Shown here piece by piece: positions 45,014 to 53,212 of a stretch of 64,000 nucleotides of DNA (positions are counted from its first letter, which is position 1; each line of letters starts with the position of its first letter). The notes under the pieces are model-generated. The model made no database searches. It was not told the DNA's origin and was given only the letters and a program-made list of their open reading frames with translations. The stretch is from Bacteroidales bacterium. Lineage in GTDB: Bacteria > Bacteroidota > Bacteroidia > Bacteroidales > JAGOPY01. The translations under genes were made by a program, and so were the position numbers. The stretch is taken from NCBI GenBank assembly GCA_023229505.1, contig JALNZD010000002.1, positions 62,001 through 126,000 of the forward strand. The letters run 5' to 3'.

Positions 45014-45607
45014 TCATTTCCAATAGAAAGAGTTCACCAGATGCCTGATATCTTCCTCGATAAAGGCAAGGACCGGTGCCAGGGAATCATTATTGGGTGA
45101 AACATTAAAATACAAGGCCCCCCGAAGGAAATTTGCCGAACTGTCGGTCAGGAAAAACTGGCAGGGAGATGCTGCCTGTGAACCTTCGATATAATAAACC
45201 AATCCGAAAACTTTATCTTCCGGCCGGTAAATCAGCGAATCGTCAATGGCGTCCGCTTTGGGGATATGTTTGACTACAAAAGTTCTGCTATCTTCAAGGT
45301 ATTCGGTTAAATTATTCCTTACCGGTTTGTAGCTGATAAAGATACGTCCCTGAAATCCGGGAAAATCAATGTTGATCCAATAGGGCTCTGATGTGGACCT
45401 GTTATCTGGTGTTATTTTCGCATAAACAGGATATTCAAAAGAATAAGGGTAGGATGAATCAAACCTGACATATTGTTTTTCAGGAAGATCTATCCGGAAA
45501 TAACCCCGGGGTTTGGGTGCATAATCCTGCCTGCATCCGGCCAAAGTCAGAATAAAGATTAAGGTTAAGGTTGAAGTAAAGAGAATTAGTATATTCTTTG
45601 CACGCAT
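45014..45607 (-). CDS. gldD: Gliding motility lipoprotein GldD
   Basis: The protein has 197 residues from the ATG at 45607; a TTG ten codons upstream overlaps gldE. The lipobox ends in LAGC. The segment PKPRGYFRIDLPEKQY is typical of GldD. This lipoprotein is linked to gliding and the T9SS in Flavobacterium and is often encoded next to gldE. It follows gldE with 22 nt between. This organism may use it for T9SS function without gliding. Confidence 0.92.
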   Translation of the reverse strand: MRAKNILILFTSTLTLIFILTLAGCRQDYAPKPRGYFRIDLPEKQYVRFDSSYPYSFEYPVYAKITPDNRSTSEPYWINIDFPGFQGRIFISYKPVRNNLTEYLEDSRTFVVKHIPKADAIDDSLIYRPEDKVFGLVYYIEGSQAASPCQFFLTDSSANFLRGALYFNVSPNNDSLAPVLAFIEEDIRHLVNSFYWK

Positions 45608-45629
45608 GCTGGTTTGGGCTAATAGATAA

Positions 45630-47000
45630 TTACTCAAGAAAATCCGGGTCAGATTCAGGCTTTGATAGTGTTACCTTTACCCGTTTTATCCTTCTTTTAT
45701 CCACCGCTTTAATAGTAAATGTAAACTGGCGGTAAGACACCTGTTCATCTTTTTCGGGCATTTTTTCCATTAATTCGAGAATAAGGCCGGCCAATGAGTC
45801 GGCATCTCCCCTGACTTCATCAAATAATCCATCTTCGATGTAAAGGATCTTATACAAATCATTCAGCGAAGTTTTTCCCTCAAAAATATAATTATTATCA
45901 TCCAGCCTTGAATATTCAAAATCGCCGGAAGGCTCATCATGTTCATCACTGATTTCCCCGACAATCTCTTCAATAATATCCTCCAGTGTGACAATTCCCG
46001 AAGTACCGCCATATTCGTCCACCACAACGGCCATGTGTATTTTTTTCTCCTGAAACTCCTGTAGCAGGTCATTTATCTTCTTGTTTTCCGGCACGAAGAA
46101 GGCATCTCTCAGGAGGTCTCTCCAGTTAAAGTCATCCTCCTGGTTGAGATGCGGGAGAAGGTCTTTGATATAAATGATGCCCCTAACCTGGTCAAAGGAA
46201 TCTTCATAAGCGGGGATTCTTGAATAGCCTGCCTCAATGATCAGATTCAGCAGCTCTTTGAAGTTTGTCCCGATATCAACTGCCGTAACATCCACTCTGG
46301 ATTTCATGATCTCCTTTACATCCATATCGCCAAATTTAACTATACCCTGAAGGATTTTCTTCTCCTCTTCCGGTGTATTCTTTCCGGAAGTAAGTTCTAT
46401 GGCATCTGACAGTTCGCTGATGGAAACATTATAGGCTTTGCGGTTTATCCGCCTGTCGATCAGGTTTGTCGACCTTACCAGCAGGTTGCTGAGGGGGTAG
46501 AAAATCCTGATTAAGACGCGCAACGGGCCGGCCAATATGCGTGCAAACTTAAGACTGCTACGGGTGGCATAAACTTTAGGCATCACTTCACCAAACAAAA
46601 GGATAAGGGAAGTAACCACTACGACCTGTATCAGGAAAGCCAGCCAATAGGGAAACCGGCTAAAGTCGAACAGGCTGTTGGTAACATAGGTTGATATGAT
46701 GATGATGGCAACATTGAAAAAATCGTTGCTGATCACCAATGTAGCCAGCAGGTGTTTGGGCATTTCCAGGAGATGAAGGACAGCCTTGTCGGCTTTATCT
46801 TCCTTAAGCCTGAGTTCATGCAACTGGTTTGGTCCCAGAGAAAAGAAGGCAGTTTCTGCTCCGGAAGCCATAGCCGTACCAACCAGAAGCACCAAAATTG
46901 CGAGGATACCTGCAATAACCGTCAAAGAAAAACCAGTAACCGGCAAATCAAGCAGGATCATACCAAATGACCGGAAAAGGCCTGAATCGAAAATTTCCAA
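45630..47000 (-). CDS. gldE: GldE, CorC/HlyC-type membrane protein
   Basis: The protein has 456 residues: an N-terminal CNNM/DUF21-type membrane domain (about 20-170), paired CBS domains (about 210-340) and a C-terminal CorC_HlyC domain (about 355-445). The order matches the GldE branch of this family, and the downstream gldD supports the name. The start is taken as TTG 47000, 26 nt after a -7 element; ATG 46961 is an alternative. Role: supports GldD or ion homeostasis; the mechanism is not known. Confidence 0.9.
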   Translation of the reverse strand: MEIFDSGLFRSFGMILLDLPVTGFSLTVIAGILAILVLLVGTAMASGAETAFFSLGPNQLHELRLKEDKADKAVLHLLEMPKHLLATLVISNDFFNVAIIIISTYVTNSLFDFSRFPYWLAFLIQVVVVTSLILLFGEVMPKVYATRSSLKFARILAGPLRVLIRIFYPLSNLLVRSTNLIDRRINRKAYNVSISELSDAIELTSGKNTPEEEKKILQGIVKFGDMDVKEIMKSRVDVTAVDIGTNFKELLNLIIEAGYSRIPAYEDSFDQVRGIIYIKDLLPHLNQEDDFNWRDLLRDAFFVPENKKINDLLQEFQEKKIHMAVVVDEYGGTSGIVTLEDIIEEIVGEISDEHDEPSGDFEYSRLDDNNYIFEGKTSLNDLYKILYIEDGLFDEVRGDADSLAGLILELMEKMPEKDEQVSYRQFTFTIKAVDKRRIKRVKVTLSKPESDPDFLE

Positions 47001-47025
47001 AGTAAGATGGAATTGGTTGAAGGTG

Positions 47026-47033
47026 CAAAGATA
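47026..47033 (-). promoter_or_regulatory. -7 promoter element for gldE-gldD
   Basis: Reads TATCTTTG on the minus strand, about 20 nt before the proposed TTG start. Confidence 0.5.
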
Positions 47034-47040
47034 AGAAAAA

Positions 47041-47121
47041 AGTGAAGAACGAAGAGTGAAGAGTGAAAAGTGAACCGGGTATGATGCCCATCATTTTTCA
47101 CTATTCACTCTTCATTTTTCA
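47041..47121. repeat. Paired inverted heptamer arrays between ssb and gldE
   Basis: Five units of AGTGAAN (47041-47075) face four units of the reverse type (TTTTTCA, CTATTCA, CTCTTCA, TTTTTCA; 47094-47121), so the two arrays can fold on each other. Placed just after the ssb stop (47127), they may act as its terminator. Confidence 0.8.
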
Positions 47122-47126
47122 CTAAA

Positions 47127-47576
47127 CTAGAACGGGAGGTCATCTCCGGTCTCTGCTGTCAGATCAATATTTTGGTCCGGTGGTTCCTGCGTTGCCGGCT
47201 TTTCCTGCTTCTGAGAGCCTGCATAACCGCTATCGGACTGTTCCCGCCGGCCGCCGAGCATAACCATATTATCGGCGATGATTTCAGTAGTATACCGTTT
47301 GTTGCCATCCTTATCGGTCCAGTCGCGGGTCCGGATCTTACCTTCAACGTAAATGGAATTTCCTTTTTTAAGGTAGTTTTCTGCCACTTCGGCCAGGCCA
47401 CGCCATAGAACCACATTATGCCACTCGGTCTGATCGACCTTCTCCCCGTTCTTGCCTTTGTATGTCTCCGTTGTTGCGAGGGAAAAGTTAGCCACTTTCA
47501 CACCTCCTTCCAGACTCCTGATCTCAGGGTCTTTCCCAAGATTCCCGATTAAAATCACCCTGTTTACTCCTGCCAT
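47127..47576 (-). CDS. ssb: Single-stranded DNA-binding protein
   Basis: The protein has 149 residues: an OB-fold (about 1-105) with VNRVILIGNLGKDPEIR and WHNVVLWRGLAEVAENYLKKG, a Gln/Pro-rich linker, and the acidic tip DDLPF that recruits repair and replication partners. Length is typical. The gldD-gldE-ssb-mutY order is conserved in Bacteroidota. Confidence 0.97.
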   Translation of the reverse strand: MAGVNRVILIGNLGKDPEIRSLEGGVKVANFSLATTETYKGKNGEKVDQTEWHNVVLWRGLAEVAENYLKKGNSIYVEGKIRTRDWTDKDGNKRYTTEIIADNMVMLGGRREQSDSGYAGSQKQEKPATQEPPDQNIDLTAETGDDLPF

Positions 47577-47617
47577 AAGTTTAAAATTTAAAAATTAATG
47601 AATGGTTTAAAGTTTTA

Positions 47618-47625
47618 CAAAATTA
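47618..47625 (-). promoter_or_regulatory. -7 promoter element for ssb
   Basis: Reads TAATTTTG on the minus strand, 41 nt before the ssb ATG. Confidence 0.45.
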
Positions 47626-47649
47626 GGTATTAAAGAAGAGTTTCAATGA

Positions 47650-48735
47650 TTAATCCGGAAATTTGAAAAATATACCCGGTCTTAAAGCAACTTTTTTTAA
47701 AAAATTTTCAATCAGCCTTGGAACAGGATATTTTTGTAAGTCTATTTCCCTGACTTTCAAATAATCAGGGTGATAATAATCTTTCGATGCCAGGATGATG
47801 AATTTCACCCTGAGATCCCGGTGAGTGAGTATATGACGGACGGTTTCCGTGACCGTTGAGATGGTATATTCGTTCGAACTCAATATGTCTTTCCATTGGT
47901 GACTTGTTGTAAGATCTTTCGTTGAAAGCTCGCTGTCCGCTTCGATCAAAGGGAAATCATAAAGGTTTTTCCAGATATCGTCACCGGTCCGTTTTCTTAA
48001 CCAAATATAGTTTTGGCATTCATCCTTGCTCTGGATGACCAGGTAATGAAAAAATCTGGTCTTTGAGGGTTTTGCCCTATTAATGTAAGGGAGCTCTGTT
48101 GTAAGATGATTAAGGTATGCATAACATTTCTGCCTGATCGGGCATTCCGGGCAAAGGGGCTGTTTCGGTTTACAAACAAGGGCCCCTAATTCCATAACAG
48201 CCTGGTTAAAGGTGCCTGGTTGTCCGGGATCAATAAGCCTGACAAGGATGTCTTTCACTTTCTTTTTCCCTGCAGAGGTGTTGACCGGCTCCTTAATACC
48301 ACAATAACGGGCGATCACACGCAGCACATTCCCATCAACAACCGGGCACGATTCTCCGTAAGCTATACTCGCAATAGCGCTTGCCGAATAATCGCCCACC
48401 CCGTGCATTCGCCTTATTTCAGCGTAGGATGCCGGAAATTTAGCCTGATTGTCACGATAGATTGATCTGGCCGACCGGTGCATATTCCTTGCACGGGAAT
48501 AATAGCCAAGCCCCTGCCAGATTTTCAAAACCTCATCTTCCTGAGCATTTGACAGGGATTCGATATCCGGGAAGCATTCAACAAACCGGTGATAATATGC
48601 TAATCCTTGTTCTACACGGGTTTGCTGGAGTATGATCTCAGAAACCCATATCCGGTAGGGGTCATTAGTATGCCGCCAGGGAAGATCACGTTTATTCATC
48701 CCATACCATTGGATAATGTAATTACTGAAGTCCAT
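47650..48735 (-). CDS. mutY: A/G-specific adenine glycosylase
   Basis: The protein has 361 residues from the ATG at 48735 (MDFSNYIIQWY). The helix-hairpin-helix region HGVGDYSASAIASIAYGE precedes the catalytic Asp in VVDGNVLRV. The Fe-S ligands are spaced C-x6-C-x2-C-x5-C (CKPKQPLCPECPIRQKC). A C-terminal NUDIX-like domain reads 8-oxoG. The enzyme removes adenine mispaired with 8-oxoguanine. It is divergent from the HU gene. Confidence 0.95.
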   Translation of the reverse strand: MDFSNYIIQWYGMNKRDLPWRHTNDPYRIWVSEIILQQTRVEQGLAYYHRFVECFPDIESLSNAQEDEVLKIWQGLGYYSRARNMHRSARSIYRDNQAKFPASYAEIRRMHGVGDYSASAIASIAYGESCPVVDGNVLRVIARYCGIKEPVNTSAGKKKVKDILVRLIDPGQPGTFNQAVMELGALVCKPKQPLCPECPIRQKCYAYLNHLTTELPYINRAKPSKTRFFHYLVIQSKDECQNYIWLRKRTGDDIWKNLYDFPLIEADSELSTKDLTTSHQWKDILSSNEYTISTVTETVRHILTHRDLRVKFIILASKDYYHPDYLKVREIDLQKYPVPRLIENFLKKVALRPGIFFKFPD

Positions 48736-48747
48736 ACCTCCTTGAAA

Positions 48748-48755
48748 CAAATTTA
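48748..48755 (-). promoter_or_regulatory. -7 promoter element for mutY
   Basis: Reads TAAATTTG on the minus strand; the predicted leader is under 10 nt. Confidence 0.45.
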
Positions 48756-48815
48756 TATTGAGCAATTTAGATTAATTTTTTTTTAAAACAGTTTATTCTG
48801 CAAGAGAAAAAAATT

Positions 48816-48823
48816 TATCTTTG
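48816..48823 (+). promoter_or_regulatory. -7 promoter element for HU gene
   Basis: TATCTTTG is an exact TAnnTTTG, 47 nt before the ATG at 48871. Confidence 0.55.
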
Positions 48824-48870
48824 TCGCCTCTTAAAAAAAACAAAGTTAATAATCTAAAATCTATTGAGTT

Positions 48871-49161
48871 ATGACCAAGGCAGAAATCGTTGCTGAAATA
48901 GCAAACAAGACAGGGATTGAAAAAATTGCCGTTCAGGCTAGTGTTGAAGCTTTCATGGAAGCCGTCAAGAACTCGCTGTCAAACGGGGAGAATGTATACC
49001 TGAGAGGATTTGGTAGCTTTACTATCAAGAAAAGGGCCGAAAAAACCGGCAGGAACATTTCACGGAACACTACTATTATTATCCCGGCACACAACATCCC
49101 GGCTTTCAAACCGGCAAAAACATTTGTGGGTGAAGTAAAAGGCAACGTTAAGGTAAAGTAA
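48871..49161 (+). CDS. HU/IHF-family DNA-binding protein
   Basis: The protein has 96 residues. The sequence MTKAEIVAEIANKTG, LRGFGSFTIKKR and IPAHNIPAFKPAK fits an HU-type histone-like protein: a helical dimer body with a beta arm that bends DNA, the arm having Pro in PAHNIPAFKP. Length is normal. It stands divergent from mutY and upstream of the short basic protein and rng, an order I know from other Bacteroidota. Confidence 0.95.
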   Translation: MTKAEIVAEIANKTGIEKIAVQASVEAFMEAVKNSLSNGENVYLRGFGSFTIKKRAEKTGRNISRNTTIIIPAHNIPAFKPAKTFVGEVKGNVKVK

Positions 49162-49180
49162 CATTTTAAATCAGCTTAAG

Positions 49181-49270
49181 ATGCCCAGCGGGAAGAAAAG
49201 AAAAAGACATAAGATGGCAACACACAAGCGTAAAAAACGCTTGAGAAAGAACAGGCATAAGAAGAAATAA
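49181..49270 (+). CDS. 29-residue highly basic protein, AURKAIP1/COX24 (bS22-like) type
   Basis: ATG CCC AGC GGG AAG begins a 29-codon frame ending TAA at 49270, 19 nt after the HU stop. Over half of the residues are Lys, Arg or His, with MATHKRKKRLRKNRHKKK at the end. This looks like the COX24/AURKAIP1 domain, related to the small ribosomal protein mS38/bS22, and similar short genes sit between HU and rng in other Bacteroidota. It probably binds rRNA in the small subunit. It is easily missed because of its length. Confidence 0.8.
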   Translation: MPSGKKRKRHKMATHKRKKRLRKNRHKKK

Positions 49271-49356
49271 TTCTTTATACCCCCTTTCTGGTGCGGTTCC
49301 TATTATCCATGCAGCTTTAAGCTTACAGGATGGTATAACCAAAATACAACTTCATT

Positions 49357-50961
49357 GTGGACAGGGAATTAATAATAGACGCGAAGTCAGGCGAAGTTGA
49401 AATAGCTTTACTGGAAGACAAGGTTCTTGTCGAACTTCAAAAAGAAAAAAGCAATCAAGGCTTTCAGGTTGGTGACATTTACCTAGGCAAGGTACATAAG
49501 ATCATGCCGGGGCTAAATGCAGCTTTCGTGGACGTGGGCTTTGAAAAAGATGCCTTTTTACATTATCTCGACCTGGGCCCGCAGGTCCGGTCCTTAAGCA
49601 AATATACCAAACTCGCCCTAGTTGGCAAGGGGGCCAGAATACCCCTTGAGCAATTTGTTTCCGAAGAAGATATTGAAAAAACGGGTAAGATCACGCAGGT
49701 GCTGAAGGTGAACCAGCCTGTGCTGGTGCAGATCGAGAAAGAACCTATTTCTTCAAAAGGCCCGCGGATTTCTTCCGAAATATCTTTCGCAGGGCGTTTT
49801 CTAGTGCTGGTCCCGTTCTCAAACCGGATCAGTGTTTCAACCAGGATCAAATCAGTAGAAGAAAGAAACCGGCTGAAAAGACTTATAGCAAGCATCAAAC
49901 CTAAAAACTTCGGGGTTATTATCCGCACGGTCGCTGAAGGCAAGATGGTCGCAGAACTTGATGCCGACCTGAAAAACCTGGTGGCCAAGTGGCAGGATAT
50001 GATCATGAAATTAAATGACGCCAAGCCGCCGTTTAAGGTGCTCAGCGAGATGGACCGGACATCGGTCATCCTTCGTGATGTGCTCAACGAATCGTTCAAT
50101 TCCATCACGGTAAACGACCAGGTCCTTTACGAGGAGATCAGGACTTATATCGGGAGAATTGCTCCGAAAAAGGTGGATATTGTCAAAATGTATCGCGGCC
50201 GCGTTCCGATCTACGAATTTTTCGGCATCGACAAGCAGATAAAGAACGCTTTCGGGAAGAACGTCAGCATCAAAACCGGCATCTACCTGATCGTGGAGCA
50301 CACCGAGGCCATGCACGTTATCGATGTGAACAGCGGACACCGTTCCAGGAAAGAAAATTCCCAGGAAGAAAATGCTTTAGCCGTAAACCTGGAAGCAGCC
50401 ACCGAAATAGCGCGGCAGCTCCGGCTTCGTGATATGGGCGGGATCATCGTGGTGGATTTCATCGACATGCATGAATCACGCAACCGGCGGCAGCTTTACC
50501 AGCAGCTAAAGGATGAAATGGCGAAAGACCATGCCAAGCATACCATATTGCCGCCCAGCAAATTCGGACTGGTGCAGATCACCCGCCAGAGGGTCCGGCC
50601 GGAGAACGAGATCGAAGTGCTGGAAGAATGCCCTACCTGCAGGGGATCAGGCAAGATCAGGTCAAGCTCGCTGCTTACCGACGAAATTGAAGGAAATATC
50701 CGGACCCTGCTCACTGATCAGAATGAATCTTATATCAGGCTCACACTACATCCGTTTATATACGCTTATCTTACAAAAGGATTCCCATCCAGGCAATTGA
50801 AGTGGTATTTCAAATATAAGAAATGGATCCACCTCGAAGCGGTCAACTCACATCATCTCCTTGAATACCATTTCTTTAATAAGATCGAAGACGAGATCAA
50901 GATGAATGGTGAAGCGCCCCGCATGCTGCTCGACAGCCAGCCGGTGGAAGGAGAGGAGTGA
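49357..50961 (+). CDS. rng: Ribonuclease E/G family endoribonuclease
   Basis: The protein has 534 residues from a GTG at 49357 (MDRELIIDAKSGEVEIALLEDKVLVEL). An S1 RNA-binding domain lies at about 38-115. The catalytic acidic residues are in HVIDVNSG and VVDFIDM, and the zinc-link motif is CPTCRGSG. RNase G cuts single-stranded AU-rich RNA in rRNA maturation and mRNA decay. It lacks the long RNase E scaffold tail. Length is typical for Bacteroidota. Confidence 0.95.
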   Translation: MDRELIIDAKSGEVEIALLEDKVLVELQKEKSNQGFQVGDIYLGKVHKIMPGLNAAFVDVGFEKDAFLHYLDLGPQVRSLSKYTKLALVGKGARIPLEQFVSEEDIEKTGKITQVLKVNQPVLVQIEKEPISSKGPRISSEISFAGRFLVLVPFSNRISVSTRIKSVEERNRLKRLIASIKPKNFGVIIRTVAEGKMVAELDADLKNLVAKWQDMIMKLNDAKPPFKVLSEMDRTSVILRDVLNESFNSITVNDQVLYEEIRTYIGRIAPKKVDIVKMYRGRVPIYEFFGIDKQIKNAFGKNVSIKTGIYLIVEHTEAMHVIDVNSGHRSRKENSQEENALAVNLEAATEIARQLRLRDMGGIIVVDFIDMHESRNRRQLYQQLKDEMAKDHAKHTILPPSKFGLVQITRQRVRPENEIEVLEECPTCRGSGKIRSSSLLTDEIEGNIRTLLTDQNESYIRLTLHPFIYAYLTKGFPSRQLKWYFKYKKWIHLEAVNSHHLLEYHFFNKIEDEIKMNGEAPRMLLDSQPVEGEE

Positions 50962-50971
50962 AAAAAAACAC

Positions 50972-50979
50972 TACCTTTG
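50972..50979 (+). promoter_or_regulatory. -7 element four bases from the trpS start
   Basis: TACCTTTG ends 4 nt before the ATG at 50984, the same geometry as at 38444, again suggesting a leaderless transcript. Confidence 0.5.
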
Positions 50980-50983
50980 CGCC

Positions 50984-51979
50984 ATGGAAACAGTTGTCAG
51001 CGGCATCCGGCCTACCGGAAACCTTCACCTGGGTAATTATATCGGTGCTCTCAGGAACTTTGTCAAGATGCAGCATGAGCATCATTGCTACTTTTTTATT
51101 GCAGACTACCACTCCCTTACCACCCATCCCACTCCAACAGACCTGCACGGGAACGTGAAACAGGTATTGGTGGAATACCTGGCATGCGGGCTTGATCCGG
51201 AAAAATCAATCCTTTATATTCAGAGCGACTTGCCCGAAACCGCCGAACTTTACCTTTTGCTTAATATGAATGCTTATGTGGGCGAACTTGAACGATGCAC
51301 CTCTTTCAAGGAAAAGATCCGTAAGCAGCCTGAAAACATCAATGCAGGGCTGCTCACTTATCCCACACTCATGGCAGCAGATATCATCTTACACCGGGCT
51401 ACTAAGGTCCCTGTTGGAAAAGACCAGGAGCAGCACCTTGAAATGACCCGCACCTTTGCAAGGCGATTTAACAGGATGTACAACCACGAGTATTTTCCAG
51501 AGCCCGTCGCATTCAACTTCGGAGAAAACCTGCTCAAGATCCCCGGGCTTGACGGAAGCGGGAAAATGGGCAAATCGGAAGGTGAAGGCAATGCTATCTT
51601 CCTGGCCGATCCACCGGAGCTGATCAGGAAAAAAGTTATGAAAGCCGTGACCGATGCCGGCCCTGTTGAGAAGAACCAGGAAAAACCGGAAGTTATCGAT
51701 AACCTTTTCCAGTTGATGACAGTAGTATCAAAACCCGGCACGGTATCTTATTTTGATGAGCAATACAAAAACTGTACGATCCGTTACGGTGATCTCAAAA
51801 AGCAACTGGCAGAAGATATGGTTAACTTCACGGCGCCTTTCCGCGAAAAGATACTGGAGCTGTCTGCCGATGATGCATATTTACATAAGGTAGCTCGCCT
51901 GGGGCGTGACAAAGCAAGGGAGAGCGCTTCCAAAACCATCTCGGATGTCAGGCAAATAATTGGGTTCAGGGAATTTTGA
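50984..51979 (+). CDS. trpS: Tryptophanyl-tRNA synthetase
   Basis: The protein has 331 residues. The ATG at 50984 (METVVSGIRPTGNLHLGNYIG) is preferred because upstream codons belong to rng. The class I signatures are TGNLHLGN (HIGH) and GKMGKSEG (KMSKS). It charges tRNA-Trp. It starts 22 nt after rng. Normal length. Confidence 0.96.
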   Translation: METVVSGIRPTGNLHLGNYIGALRNFVKMQHEHHCYFFIADYHSLTTHPTPTDLHGNVKQVLVEYLACGLDPEKSILYIQSDLPETAELYLLLNMNAYVGELERCTSFKEKIRKQPENINAGLLTYPTLMAADIILHRATKVPVGKDQEQHLEMTRTFARRFNRMYNHEYFPEPVAFNFGENLLKIPGLDGSGKMGKSEGEGNAIFLADPPELIRKKVMKAVTDAGPVEKNQEKPEVIDNLFQLMTVVSKPGTVSYFDEQYKNCTIRYGDLKKQLAEDMVNFTAPFREKILELSADDAYLHKVARLGRDKARESASKTISDVRQIIGFREF

Positions 51980-52012
51980 GATGGCAAATATGAACTCGAT
52001 TTAAAATTCTCC

Positions 52013-53212
52013 ATGCCTAAAGGAATCATCATTAAACCGATCATTGAACGTACAATCCTCATCGGACTGGTCACGAACCGGGCGGATGCGGAAAGGATCG
52101 ATGAATATCTGGATGAATTGGCATTCCTGGTGGATACTGCCGGTGGCATTACCGTGAAACGCTTTGTACAACGCATCGAAGCGCCTGACCAGCGGACATT
52201 CGTCGGATCAGGGAAATTAAACGAGATTAAGGCTTTCGTGAATGAAGAAGAGATCGATATCGCGATTTTTGATGATGAACTGAGCCCTTCACAGGCCCGT
52301 AATATTGAAAAAGAACTCGGCATTAAAGTCCTTGACCGAAACAACCTTATCCTCGATATTTTCGCCAGCCGGGCAAGGACATCCCATGCCAGGACCCAGG
52401 TTGAACTGGCCCAATACGAGTACCTGCTGCCCCGCCTCACCCGGTTGTGGACCCACCTTGAAAGGCAACAGGGAGGTATCGGGATGCGAGGACCGGGCGA
52501 ACGGGAAATTGAAACCGACCGCCGGATCGTGCGCGACCGTATCGCCCTGCTGAAAGAAAAACTGAAAGAGATCGACAAGATCAAAACTACCCAGCGTAAA
52601 GGCCGGAAAGATATGGTCAGGGTCGCCCTGGTAGGTTATACAAATGTGGGCAAATCTACCGTCATGAACCTGATCAGCAAATCAGATGTTTTTGCTGAAA
52701 ACAAGCTGTTTGCTACCCTCGATACAACCGTCCGAAAAGTCGTCATCGAAAACCTGCCTTTCCTGCTTACCGATACGGTAGGATTCATCCGGAAACTGCC
52801 GCATAGCCTGGTGGAATCTTTTAAATCGACCCTGGATGAAGTCCGTGAAGCCGATTTGCTGGTACACATCGTCGACATCTCCCATTCTGATTTCGAAGAC
52901 CAGATCACTGTAGTAAACCAGACGCTGGCGGAAATAGGGGCGAATGACAAACCGACCATATTGCTGTTCAACAAGATAGATGCCTATAATTATATTCAGA
53001 AGGATCCGTTCGACCTTACCCCGGTAACCAAAGAAAACCTCAGCCTTGACGATCTTAAAAAAACATGGATGGCAACTTCTCATTACCCGACCTTGTTTAT
53101 GTCGGCAGTGCAGAAAATCAATCTTGAAGAATTCAAAAATGTCCTCTACGAAGAGGTGAAAAAGATCCATGTGAAGAGATATCCGTATAATAATTATTTG
53201 TTTGAGAAATGA
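52013..53212 (+). CDS. hflX: GTPase HflX
   Basis: The protein has 399 residues. The N-terminal HflX domain contains FVGSGKLNEIKAF and GGIGMRGPGEREIETDRR. The G domain has the P-loop GYTNVGKST, switch DTVGFIRKLP and NKID. HflX splits stalled or stressed 70S ribosomes. Its stop overlaps the lnt start (ATGA), indicating coupling. Confidence 0.96.
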   Translation: MPKGIIIKPIIERTILIGLVTNRADAERIDEYLDELAFLVDTAGGITVKRFVQRIEAPDQRTFVGSGKLNEIKAFVNEEEIDIAIFDDELSPSQARNIEKELGIKVLDRNNLILDIFASRARTSHARTQVELAQYEYLLPRLTRLWTHLERQQGGIGMRGPGEREIETDRRIVRDRIALLKEKLKEIDKIKTTQRKGRKDMVRVALVGYTNVGKSTVMNLISKSDVFAENKLFATLDTTVRKVVIENLPFLLTDTVGFIRKLPHSLVESFKSTLDEVREADLLVHIVDISHSDFEDQITVVNQTLAEIGANDKPTILLFNKIDAYNYIQKDPFDLTPVTKENLSLDDLKKTWMATSHYPTLFMSAVQKINLEEFKNVLYEEVKKIHVKRYPYNNYLFEK

